5,899 nucleotides of DNA from Lachnospiraceae bacterium (lineage in GTDB: Bacteria; Bacillota; Clostridia; Lachnospirales; Lachnospiraceae), in the NCBI GenBank assembly GCA_021204285.1, contig JAJPZP010000214.1, positions 1 through 5,899 on the forward strand. Direction: 5' to 3'. The notes under the pieces were generated by a model. The model was not told the DNA's origin. It was given only the letters and a program-made list of their open reading frames with translations, and did not search any database. This document shows positions 1-5,895 of the stretch, piece after piece; position 1 is the stretch's first letter, and each line of letters opens with the position of its first letter. The position numbers and the translations under genes are program-made.

Positions 1-742
1 CCTCCACACCCTCCGCCGTAAGCGTCTCGCGCAGCCCCTTCACAAAGGCAAGCGCCTTCGCGCCGTCGCCGTGGACGCAGATGGAATCCGCTTTGATCGG
101 GATATCCTTTCCGGTGATCGCCGTGACCTTCTGCTCCTTGACCATGCGCACGATGCGGCGGACCGCTTCGTCCTCGTCGGTGATCATCGCGCCGGGCTTC
201 CGGCGGTTCACGAGCGTGCCATCCTCCTCGTAGGCATGGTCGGAGAAGACCTCCTGCGCGGTGCGCAGACCCATGTCCATGGCCGCGCGCGCCAGCTCGC
301 CGCCCGAGAGCGCAAGCACGATGAGATTGCTGTCAAATTCTTTGATACCCTCGCAGATCGCCTGCGCGAGCGCGTAGTCCTTTGCCGCCATGTTGTAGAG
401 CGCACCGTGCGGCTTCACATGCTGCATCTTCAGACCCTTCGTCCTGCAGAACGCATCGAGCGCGCCCAGCTGATACAGCACGTAATTCTTTCCCTCCTCA
501 GGGCTGACCGCCATCTCCCGGCGGCCGAAGCCCATCAGATCCGGGAATCCCGGGTGCGCGCCGATCCCGATACCGGCCTGCCCGGCCAGGTCGAGCGTCC
601 GGCTCATCACCATTGGATCGGAGGCATGGTAACCACAGGCTACGTTGACGGAGGTCGCGAGCGGAATGATCTCCGCGTCCGATCCGATCTTATAATTTCC
701 AAAGCTTTCGCCCAGATCACTGTTCAAATCTACCCGAAACAA
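1..742 (-). CDS. pxpA: 5-oxoprolinase subunit PxpA (LamB/YcsF family), 3' end cut by window
   Basis: PxpA is the LamB/YcsF-family subunit of the PxpABC 5-oxoprolinase, which converts 5-oxo-L-proline, ATP and water to L-glutamate, ADP and phosphate in the cytoplasm. I translated 247 residues with no stop before the left edge. The family normally has about 245-257 residues, so only a few C-terminal residues are missing. Visible family motifs are [11 protein letters not shown] (5-15), ACGYHASD (35-42), GAHPGFPD (61-68), KPHGALYN (110-117), [15 protein letters not shown] (166-180) and CVHGDG (222-227); the conserved Asp and His residues lie in these. The start is a TTG at 742-740, chosen because the family begins a few residues before DLN and an AAAGGGG Shine-Dalgarno lies 8 bases upstream. 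No in-frame ATG or GTG is available between the accC stop and this codon. It follows accC by 22 bases and is the last operon gene visible. Family assignment is very secure; the exact lactam substrate is inferred. Confidence 0.95.
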   Translation of the reverse strand, partial: MFRVDLNSDLGESFGNYKIGSDAEIIPLATSVNVACGYHASDPMVMSRTLDLAGQAGIGIGAHPGFPDLMGFGRREMAVSPEEGKNYVLYQLGALDAFCRTKGLKMQHVKPHGALYNMAAKDYALAQAICEGIKEFDSNLIVLALSGGELARAAMDMGLRTAQEVFSDHAYEEDGTLVNRRKPGAMITDEDEAVRRIVRMVKEQKVTAITGKDIPIKADSICVHGDGAKALAFVKGLRETLTAEGVE

Positions 743-757
743 TTTCTTATCCCCTTT
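740..757 (-). promoter_or_regulatory. Shine-Dalgarno and TTG start of pxpA
   Basis: On the minus strand AAAGGGG (757-751) is followed by 8 bases and the TTG start (742-740). This site decides the start of pxpA, because the only nearby ATG (overlapping the accC stop as ATGA) is in another frame and ends after 12 codons. A UUG start with a good but non-canonical Shine-Dalgarno may lower PxpA output relative to the upstream genes; that is inference. Confidence 0.75.
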
Positions 758-764
758 CTGAAAA

Positions 765-2132
765 TCATTGCTTTTTTCCGAACGAACCCTTCTGCATAAT
801 ACGCTCGATAAAGCCCGTATCCGCGCGACCCTCGCAGAAGACCGGATGCCGCATCATCTGATACTGGAAATCAAGATTCGTCTTGACCCCGATGATCAGC
901 ATCTCCTCCAGCGCCGCACGCATCTTCATGATCGCAGCCTCGCGATTCGGCGCATGCACAATCACCTTCGCGATCATGGAATCATATTCCGAGGGAATCT
1001 GATAGCCACTGTAGAGCGCAGTATCCACACGGACGCCGTTGCCGCCCGGCAGATGCATGTGCTCGACCAGACCGGGGCAGGGCATGAAATTCATCTCCGG
1101 AATCTCCGCGTTGATACGACACTCGATTGCATGGCCGCGGGGCTGGATCTCCTCCTGAGTGAAGCTTAAGGGCTGGCCCATCGCCACGCGAATCTGCTCG
1201 ATGATGAGATCGGTACCCGTCACCATCTCGGTCACACCATGCTCCACCTGAATACGGGTGTTCATCTCCATGAAGAAGAACTCCCCCGTTGGCGCGACGA
1301 TGAACTCAATCGTCCCCGCGTTCGTGTAGCCGACGGTCTTCGCTGCCAGCACTGCATACTCGTTCATCTTATCCCGCGTCTCCTGCGTGATCGCCGGTGA
1401 CGGGGACTCCTCGATCAGCTTCTGATGATTTCGCTGCACGGAGCAATCGCGCTCTCCAAGCGCCACCACATGTCCAAGCTGGTCAGCCATGATCTGAATC
1501 TCCACATGACGCGGATTTTCCACAAAGCGCTCGATGTACATTGTGTCGTCGCCAAAGGCGTTCGCGGATTCCCTCTGCGCCATGTTGAACTGGAACTCAA
1601 ACTCGTCGTCCGAGGCCGCCACGCGCATCCCCTTGCCGCCGCCGCCCGAGGAAGCCTTGATCATCACGGGATAGCCGATCTCCTCGGCCTTCTTCCGCGC
1701 CTCCGCCGCGTCGTAGACGGGCTCTCTCGTCCCCGGTACGACCGGCACACCGGCGTCCATCATCGTCTTTCTGGCCTGAGACTTATTGCCCATGCGATCG
1801 ATGACGTCCGCCTCCGGTCCGATGAAAGTGATCCCGTTTTCCGCACATTTACGGGCAAATTCGCTGTTTTCCGAAAGGAAACCGAAGCCCGGATGGATCG
1901 CGTCAGCGCCCATGTTCAGCGCCGCTGTGATGATACGATCCATGTTGAGGTAACTATTTTTTGAAGGCCCCTCGCCGATGCAGATGCGCTGATCTGCGAG
2001 CTGGACATGGAGGCTCTTTGCGTCCTCCTTTGAATAGACGGCCACACTGCGGATTCCCATATCTCTGCAGGCGCGGATGATCCGCACCGCGATCTCACCG
2101 CGGTTGGCGATCAGTATTTTACGGAATTCCAT
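765..2132 (-). CDS. accC: Biotin carboxylase (AccC-type) in the pxp operon
   Basis: This biotin carboxylase should use ATP and bicarbonate to carboxylate biotin on the carrier encoded just upstream. At 455 residues it is full length for AccC (about 450). It starts with the Rossmann-like [17 protein letters not shown] (5-21), then the ATP-grasp domain with Lys117 and Lys159, the glycine loop GGGGKGMR (163-170), His209 and the [10 protein letters not shown] segment with Lys238. Next come metal ligands Glu276 and Glu289, the catalytic loop [10 protein letters not shown] (289-298) with Asn291, Arg293 and Glu297, and Arg339 in [12 protein letters not shown]. All expected active-site residues are present. 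One oddity is Gly299 after His298, where acetyl-, propionyl- and pyruvate carboxylases nearly always have Pro. It starts 12 bases after accB and ends 22 bases before pxpA. It may be the housekeeping acetyl-CoA carboxylase subunit, but its position among pxp genes suggests a partner of PxpB/PxpC. No carboxyltransferase of the AccA/AccD type is visible here. Confidence 0.96.
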   Translation of the reverse strand: MEFRKILIANRGEIAVRIIRACRDMGIRSVAVYSKEDAKSLHVQLADQRICIGEGPSKNSYLNMDRIITAALNMGADAIHPGFGFLSENSEFARKCAENGITFIGPEADVIDRMGNKSQARKTMMDAGVPVVPGTREPVYDAAEARKKAEEIGYPVMIKASSGGGGKGMRVAASDDEFEFQFNMAQRESANAFGDDTMYIERFVENPRHVEIQIMADQLGHVVALGERDCSVQRNHQKLIEESPSPAITQETRDKMNEYAVLAAKTVGYTNAGTIEFIVAPTGEFFFMEMNTRIQVEHGVTEMVTGTDLIIEQIRVAMGQPLSFTQEEIQPRGHAIECRINAEIPEMNFMPCPGLVEHMHLPGGNGVRVDTALYSGYQIPSEYDSMIAKVIVHAPNREAAIMKMRAALEEMLIIGVKTNLDFQYQMMRHPVFCEGRADTGFIERIMQKGSFGKKQ

Positions 2133-2137
2133 AGAGG

Positions 2138-2147
2138 ACCTCCTTTA
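2138..2147 (-). promoter_or_regulatory. accC Shine-Dalgarno abutting accB stop
   Basis: The minus strand reads TAAAGGAGGT, in which the accB stop codon TAA (2147-2145) runs directly into the Shine-Dalgarno AGGAGGT (2144-2138), five bases before the accC ATG. A ribosome terminating on accB would sit on the accC initiation site, so translational coupling of carrier and carboxylase is likely. The coupling is inference. Confidence 0.8.
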
Positions 2148-2645
2148 CAGACGCTTCACGCGGAACAGGGGCTGGCCGTATTCTACCTTCTGCTCATTGC
2201 TGACCAGAACCGCCTCGATCTGGCAGTCGTACTCGCACTGGATCTCATTCATCAGCTTCATCGCCTCCAGAATGCAGACGGTCGCGCCGTTCTTCACCTG
2301 GTCTCCCACCTTCACAAACGCGGGCGCGTCCGGGGCCGGCGCAGAGTAAAAGGTGCCGACGATCGGGGAGGTGATGAACAGCGGTTCTTCCTCCTCTTTC
2401 TTCGCCTCCGGAGCCGCCGCAGGAGCTGCTCCCGCCATGCCCTCCATCGGCATCGCGCCGCTCATCGGCTGCATCATCGGCACCGGATAAGGCATCGGCA
2501 TCGGAGCGGGTCCGCCCGGATGCGGTCCCTTCGGATGATCGAGCTTGCTCATCGTGATCTTTACGTCGCCCTCCTCGTAGGTGAACTCGCTCAGCGACGA
2601 TTCTTCTATGATTTTTACCAGGCCTTCAATTTTCTCGAGATTCAT
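2145..2645 (-). CDS. accB: Biotin carboxyl carrier protein (AccB-type)
   Basis: This 166-residue protein carries the biotin that shuttles carboxyl groups between biotin carboxylase and a carboxyltransferase. The N-terminal segment (about 1-35: MNLEKIEGLVKIIEES followed by a short beta-like stretch) resembles the N-terminal region of acetyl-CoA carboxylase BCCP. Residues about 40-87 form a flexible linker rich in Pro, Met, Ala and then Glu/Lys. The biotinyl domain (about 88-166) includes SPIVGTFY (93-100) and the biotinylation motif EAMKLMNEI, with Lys130 as the attachment site, and ends FRVKRL. Length and domain order are typical of AccB (about 155-165 residues). The start has AAGGAG (2661-2656) ten bases upstream and lies 40 bases after pxpC. 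The partner is almost certainly the adjacent AccC. Whether the carboxyl acceptor is acetyl-CoA or a lactam handled by PxpB/PxpC cannot be read from this protein. Confidence 0.96.
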   Translation of the reverse strand: MNLEKIEGLVKIIEESSLSEFTYEEGDVKITMSKLDHPKGPHPGGPAPMPMPYPVPMMQPMSGAMPMEGMAGAAPAAAPEAKKEEEEPLFITSPIVGTFYSAPAPDAPAFVKVGDQVKNGATVCILEAMKLMNEIQCEYDCQIEAVLVSNEQKVEYGQPLFRVKRL

Positions 2646-2685
2646 ATGTTTTATTCTCCTTCATCTCATTTATACTTCCCACGAG

Positions 2686-3690
2686 TCACTCAAACAGCTT
2701 CGCCAGCCGTTTGGCGGGCAGCCTGCACTCCAGCACTTCCTTGCATGGCTTGTGAATTACCTTCCGCATCTCGTCCAGCTCCCGCAGCTCCTCCATATAG
2801 AGCTTCTGCGCCTCCTCGACCGTGATCGCACGGAAGCGGATCTTGTGGTCGGTCTTGCGCTGCACGAGCTTTGGAATATCTACGCTCGCCACCGTAGCGA
2901 TCTTGGCGTAACCACCGGTCGTCTGCCGGTCTGCCAGCAGAATGATCGGCTTGCCGTGTGAGGGTACCTGCACCGAGCCGAAGGAAATGCCGTCCGAAAT
3001 AATATCTGAGGTCTCCTTCGGTGCGATAAACGGCCCGTCGAGGCGACAACCCATACGATCAAAGTCACTGGTCACTGTGTACTCACTATTTAAAAAGGTC
3101 TCGATACCCTGCTTGCTGAAGCGATCGTCCTGCGGTCCCATCACGACGCGCAGCTCCGCTTCATTCTGGTCGAACTCATGGAGATCCAGATTTCTCGAGA
3201 GGAAGAATGGCAGATACTGGCATTTCTTCCGGAAATGGATATAATCTCCGGCCTCGAGCTTTCTGCCCTTGAATCCGCCCTGACGGCTCTTCAGATTCGT
3301 ACAGCGGCTGCCCATCACGACCGGCACGTCGAGGTAGCTGCCGAAAGCCAGATACCCCCGGCTGCCTGTCCGGGCACTGCCGAATTTCAGGATATCTCCC
3401 TTTTTCATATAGAGCGCCTTGTACATCTCCACCGGCTCCCCATTTACAGTCGGCTGGAAATCTCCGCCCGTGATCGCGACAATCGAGATCGAAGTAAATT
3501 CCACCGTCGGTCCGATCAGCGTGAATTCCAGCACCGCCTCATTCTCCGGATTGTCGAGCAGGAGGTTGGCAATTTTGAACGAACGCACATCCATGACACC
3601 CGCGACGCTAAAGCCCTGGCTCTGATAGCCAGCGCGCCCCAGATCCTGCACGGTGGTCAGCATGCCGCCTTTCAGTATGCGAATTCCCAT
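2686..3690 (-). CDS. pxpC: 5-oxoprolinase subunit PxpC (KipA/AHS2, carboxyltransferase-like)
   Basis: PxpC is the larger of the two carboxyltransferase-like subunits of PxpABC. It is homologous to Bacillus subtilis KipA and to the AHS2 half of the urea carboxylase carboxyltransferase. The 334 residues match the usual length. Family motifs are TTVQDLGRAGYQ (12-23), GVMDVRSF (31-38, where Ala is common in place of Val32), TGGDF (74-78), GSRCTNLKSRQGGFKGR (127-143), MGPQDDRF (184-191), DRMGCRLDGP (211-220) and the C-terminal signature around SDGISFGSVQVPSHGKP and LLADRQTTGGYAKIATVASVD (232-271). No signal peptide or membrane segment is seen, so it should be cytoplasmic. The ATG lies one base after the pxpB stop and its AAGGGGAG Shine-Dalgarno (3705-3698) lies inside the pxpB 3' end, implying tight coupling and a 1:1 complex. 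Older names include biotin-dependent carboxyltransferase family protein and KipA; I see no KinA/Kip sensor system here, so the 5-oxoprolinase role is preferred. Confidence 0.95.
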   Translation of the reverse strand: MGIRILKGGMLTTVQDLGRAGYQSQGFSVAGVMDVRSFKIANLLLDNPENEAVLEFTLIGPTVEFTSISIVAITGGDFQPTVNGEPVEMYKALYMKKGDILKFGSARTGSRGYLAFGSYLDVPVVMGSRCTNLKSRQGGFKGRKLEAGDYIHFRKKCQYLPFFLSRNLDLHEFDQNEAELRVVMGPQDDRFSKQGIETFLNSEYTVTSDFDRMGCRLDGPFIAPKETSDIISDGISFGSVQVPSHGKPIILLADRQTTGGYAKIATVASVDIPKLVQRKTDHKIRFRAITVEEAQKLYMEELRELDEMRKVIHKPCKEVLECRLPAKRLAKLFE

Positions 3691-3691
3691 G

Positions 3692-4420
3692 CTACAACTC
3701 CCCTTCCCGGATCACGCACTCGTATTCATTCTTGTCCACGAGCTCCTTGATCCTGTCAAATTCCTCCCGGTCGATCGGGACGAAACGGATATAGTCCCCT
3801 GCCTCCAGGAGAATCGGCGTCTCACGGTCCGGATCATAAGTCTTCACCGGAGTCAGGCCCATGAGCTGCCAGCCGCCCGGGGAGTCGAGAGGGTAGATTC
3901 CGGTCTGAGAACCGCCGATCCCGACGCTGCCCGCCGGAATCTTCACACGCGGATTCGCGAGCCGCGGTGTGTGAATGCGCTCATCCAGACCTCCCAGATA
4001 GCAGAAGCCGGGAAGAAAACCCAGCATGTAGATAAGATAATCGCTAGAAGAATGGATTTTAATCACTTCCTCCACGCTTAATCCCGCATTCGCGGCAATA
4101 TTCTCGATGTCCGGCCCAAAGTCCCCGCCATAACAGACCGGGATCTCGAATACCTTTTTCTTCTGCGCCGAGGCCTTCACATCCATTTTCACCAGCTCGG
4201 CCATGCGGCTCTGTATCCGATCATAAGTGATAATCCGCGGATCATAGTTGATCAGAAGCGAACAGAACGCGGGAATCATATCTACAATACCTTCGATCTG
4301 CTGCGCCCGGATCAGCTGCACCGTCGAGGTGATCTTCCGGTTAATCTCCGGGTTGATCTCGTTGCCGAACTCGATCAGGATGGAGGAATCTCCTGCCGCC
4401 ACAATTTTTATATTCTGCAT
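3692..4420 (-). CDS. pxpB: 5-oxoprolinase subunit PxpB (KipI/AHS1)
   Basis: PxpB is the small carboxyltransferase-like subunit that pairs with PxpC in the ATP-dependent 5-oxoprolinase. It is homologous to Bacillus KipI and to the AHS1 half of urea carboxylase. It has 242 residues, normal for the family (about 220-245). The N-terminal domain begins with GDSSILIEFG (10-19). The linker to the C-terminal cyclophilin-like domain carries IPVCYGGDFGPDI (93-105). The C-terminal core has the hallmark GFLPGFCYLGGLD (134-146), followed by PRLANPR (152-158) and IPAGSVGIGGSQTGIYP (161-177), then SPGGW (180-184). The ATG has AGGAGG (4431-4426) five bases upstream. It is separated from the transporter by 66 bases that contain a stable hairpin, and from pxpC by a single base. 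KipI in B. subtilis also inhibits the sporulation kinase KinA; that role is specific and is not implied by this context. Confidence 0.95.
   Translation of the reverse strand: MQNIKIVAAGDSSILIEFGNEINPEINRKITSTVQLIRAQQIEGIVDMIPAFCSLLINYDPRIITYDRIQSRMAELVKMDVKASAQKKKVFEIPVCYGGDFGPDIENIAANAGLSVEEVIKIHSSSDYLIYMLGFLPGFCYLGGLDERIHTPRLANPRVKIPAGSVGIGGSQTGIYPLDSPGGWQLMGLTPVKTYDPDRETPILLEAGDYIRFVPIDREEFDRIKELVDKNEYECVIREGEL
3698..3705 (-). promoter_or_regulatory. pxpC Shine-Dalgarno inside pxpB
   Basis: AAGGGGAG lies within the last codons of pxpB, seven bases before the pxpC ATG (3690). With only one base between the pxpB stop TAG and the pxpC start, re-initiation by the terminating ribosome is likely, keeping the two subunits in balance. 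Confidence 0.75.
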
Positions 4421-4438
4421 TTTGTCCTCCTACGCACA

Positions 4439-4463
4439 GGGAGGGTGCTGTTCACACCCTCCC
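4439..4463 (-). other. Intercistronic hairpin between transporter gene and pxpB
   Basis: A perfect 9-bp GC-rich inverted repeat, GGGAGGGTG (4439-4447) and CACCCTCCC (4455-4463), has a 7-base loop. It can be extended only by G-U pairs. On the transcribed minus strand it begins 23 bases after the transporter stop and ends 7 bases before the pxpB Shine-Dalgarno. No U-run follows on either strand, so it is not a standard intrinsic terminator. More likely it is an mRNA stability or processing element, or a partial attenuator, that sets the transporter to enzyme ratio; that role is inferred. Confidence 0.6.
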
Positions 4464-4486
4464 CACACTCACACATGTCATGAAAC

Positions 4487-5707
4487 TTAGAACAGGCCCG
4501 CAATCTTGCTGACGAAAGTGGTGATTCCGAGATAACCGGAGATCACGACCACGATCAGACCCAGCACCCACAGGACGTTCGAATAGCTGAAGCTGTCGCC
4601 GACGATCTTCTTGCTCTTCGCTGCGATCAGGCAGATCAGCAACGTGATCGGAAGAATCAGGCCGTTGAATGCACCCGCGAACACCAGCAGCACCGCCGGC
4701 GTCGTGCCGACCAGAAGCATGATGATGGTGGAGACGACGATGAAGCCGATCACCCACTGATTCTCATACTTGTCAATGCTCTTATTGAAAGTCTTCAGGA
4801 AGGAGACCGATGTATAAGCCGCACCGATGATGGAAGTGACAGCCGCACAGGAGAGCACCAGGCCCGCGAAGCGATAGCCGATCTGGCCTGCGCCCAGCAG
4901 GAACGCGTCTGCGACCGGGTTGCTGGAATCCAGCGTGACACCGGCGTTTTTCGCGATAACGCCCAGGATAGCCAGGAACAGCAGCACACGGACAACCGCA
5001 GCCACGATAATACCAGTAACGGAACTCTTCTGGATTTCTCCCTTATTCTCTTCGCCGGTGACGCCCGCATCAATCAGTCGATGCGCACCCGCGAAGGTGA
5101 TGTAACCGCCGCCCGTGCCGCCTAAGATCGTCAGGATCGGGTCAAAGGTCGCGGTGAGACCGGACGAAGGCATAAAGGTATTCTTCAGAGCCTCTCTGAC
5201 CGGGGGCTGCACGACGAAAATGATCACCAGGATCACGACGATCATGATGCCGCCGAGCACTTTTGTCAGCGTGTCCATGGCCGCCTTCGCATTTTTCAGG
5301 CAGAAGACCAGGATCGCGATCGCCGCCGCCACAACGTAACCGGCCTTCAGGGGAAGGCCAAACAGCGTATTCAGTCCGAGGCCGCCGCCACCGACATTTC
5401 CGATATTAAATACGAGACCGCCAAGCACGATCATGAACGATACAAAGTAGCCGAGGCCGGGAAGCAGCTTATTCGCGATATCCTGTCCTCTGTAGCCCGT
5501 GCTGCACAGCACCTTCCAGATATTCAGCTGCGCGATCGCCGACAGGATAACCGCCACCAGTACGACAAAGCCGAAGCTCGCTCCCAGACTGCTCGTAAAG
5601 GTCGCCGTCTGCGTCAGGAAGCCCGGTCCGATCGCGGACGTCGCCATCAGGAACGCGGCTCCTAAAATCGCGCCGCCGCCTGCGGCTTTTTTCTTGTTTT
5701 CACTCAT
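4487..5707 (-). CDS. NRAMP-family transporter lacking canonical metal motifs; probable 5-oxoproline/lactam importer
   Basis: This 406-residue integral membrane protein has about 11 hydrophobic segments (roughly 14-38, 44-66, 84-108, 121-137, 147-167, 190-208, 228-254, 272-303, 318-336, 338-362 and 376-400). It fits the NRAMP branch of the LeuT-fold superfamily: GPGFLTQTATFT (27-38) matches the start of NRAMP helix 1, and GGTGGGYITFAGAHRLIDAG (196-215) occupies the helix 6 position. The metal-ligand motifs of true NRAMP transporters (Asp-Pro-Gly-Asn in helix 1 and Met-Pro-His in helix 6) are absent from these places, so Mn/Fe transport is doubtful. NRAMP-like genes of this type are neighbours of LamB/YcsF genes elsewhere, for example ycsG in B. 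subtilis (recalled). It is the first gene of the operon, with AGGAGG (5720-5715) seven bases before the ATG. Substrate assignment rests on context only: 5-oxoproline or a related lactam is the best guess, and metal is the alternative. Confidence 0.9.
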   Translation of the reverse strand: MSENKKKAAGGGAILGAAFLMATSAIGPGFLTQTATFTSSLGASFGFVVLVAVILSAIAQLNIWKVLCSTGYRGQDIANKLLPGLGYFVSFMIVLGGLVFNIGNVGGGGLGLNTLFGLPLKAGYVVAAAIAILVFCLKNAKAAMDTLTKVLGGIMIVVILVIIFVVQPPVREALKNTFMPSSGLTATFDPILTILGGTGGGYITFAGAHRLIDAGVTGEENKGEIQKSSVTGIIVAAVVRVLLFLAILGVIAKNAGVTLDSSNPVADAFLLGAGQIGYRFAGLVLSCAAVTSIIGAAYTSVSFLKTFNKSIDKYENQWVIGFIVVSTIIMLLVGTTPAVLLVFAGAFNGLILPITLLICLIAAKSKKIVGDSFSYSNVLWVLGLIVVVISGYLGITTFVSKIAGLF

Positions 5708-5783
5708 AGCATTTCCTCCTTATCAACCAATGGATTTCTTCTTTAAAATTCCAATTTATAAAGAAAGAGTATACAAACAGCAT
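5700..5783 (-). other. Possible 27-codon upstream ORF overlapping the transporter start
   Basis: In the leader an ATG at 5783-5781 opens a reading frame of 27 codons (begins MLFVYSFF). Its stop TGA (5702-5700) lies just inside the transporter gene, in another frame, and it runs through the transporter Shine-Dalgarno. A weak AAAGG (5797-5793) is 9 bases upstream of the ATG, and the ATG sits in the loop of the leader inverted repeat. Translation would influence transporter initiation. An AT-rich leader can produce such a frame by chance, so this is only a candidate and is not called as a gene. Confidence 0.2.
5715..5720 (-). promoter_or_regulatory. Shine-Dalgarno of the transporter gene
   Basis: AGGAGG lies seven bases before the ATG at 5707-5705 and fixes this start. 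A second ATG at 5712-5710 is out of frame and too close to the Shine-Dalgarno. Confidence 0.8.
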
Positions 5784-5808
5784 ATCGTCACGCCTTTGTG
5801 TACTCTTT
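5764..5808 (-). promoter_or_regulatory. Leader inverted repeat (operator or RNA hairpin)
   Basis: On the plus strand AAAGAGTATACAAA (5764-5777) and TTTGTGTACTCTTT (5795-5808) form a 14-bp inverted repeat with one mismatch and a 17-base loop. It lies about 30-70 bases downstream of the predicted transcription start. As DNA it could be an operator with two arms centred on GTRTAC, 29 bases apart; the core GTATAC also occurs in the palindrome upstream of the promoter. As RNA it would form a stem-loop followed by a U-rich but interrupted tract. It resembles no riboswitch I can recognise. Confidence 0.45.
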
Positions 5809-5841
5809 GTCTTTTTTCCCTGAAATTTTAAATTTGATTTC

Positions 5842-5870
5842 ATTATATTGTAAATCGGGATGGGTGTCAA
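5842..5870 (-). promoter_or_regulatory. Consensus sigma-A/sigma-70 promoter of the operon
   Basis: The minus strand carries TTGACA (5870-5865), a 17-base spacer and TATAAT (5847-5842), a perfect match to the vegetative promoter at the optimal spacing. Transcription should start near 5835, giving a leader of about 127 bases before the transporter ATG. A promoter this strong in front of a catabolic operon suggests control by a repressor or by the leader rather than by a weak promoter. Confidence 0.85.
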
Positions 5871-5878
5871 TCATTTTT

Positions 5879-5895
5879 TATACATGTATACATGT
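5879..5895. promoter_or_regulatory. Palindromic tandem motif upstream of the promoter (candidate operator)
   Basis: The octamer TATACATG occurs twice in tandem (5879-5886 and 5887-5894). The overlap creates two perfect palindromes, TATACATGTATA (5879-5890) and ACATGTATACATGT (5882-5895). Its centre is about 50 bases upstream of the predicted transcription start, just outside the -35 box, where an activator could contact RNA polymerase; it could equally serve a divergent gene to the right of the window. The bound regulator is not visible here. Confidence 0.45.

Noticed and set aside
71..799. Long open frame on the plus strand opposite pxpA
   Set aside because: It is antisense to a clear PxpA coding frame with all family motifs. 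GC-rich codons on one strand leave few stops on the other, and its protein resembles nothing I know.
1425..1964. Plus-strand open frame opposite accC
   Set aside because: It lies wholly within the complete biotin carboxylase gene and is His/Arg-rich antisense translation without recognisable domains.
3178..4081. Plus-strand open frames opposite pxpC and pxpB
   Set aside because: Both are shadows of well-matched PxpC and PxpB frames, with no credible domain content.
3692..4420. KipI as a sporulation kinase (KinA) inhibitor
   Set aside because: That role is known for B. subtilis KipI. Here the gene sits with pxpC, pxpA and biotin genes and no kinase or kipR-like gene is present, so the 5-oxoprolinase role is preferred.
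4439..4463. Intrinsic terminator after the transporter gene
   Set aside because: The stem is strong, but neither strand has a U-run after it and pxpB follows closely, so I call it only a hairpin.
5708..5835. Riboswitch (for example the manganese yybP-ykoY type seen before some NRAMP genes)
   Set aside because: The leader is AT-rich with one simple imperfect stem and shows no conserved core that I recognise.
5848..5892. Divergent promoter on the plus strand at the right edge
   Set aside because: Candidate boxes either match poorly (TGTCAA / TATACA, spacing 16) or have wrong spacing (TTGTAA / TATACA, 25 bases), and no gene is visible to the right.
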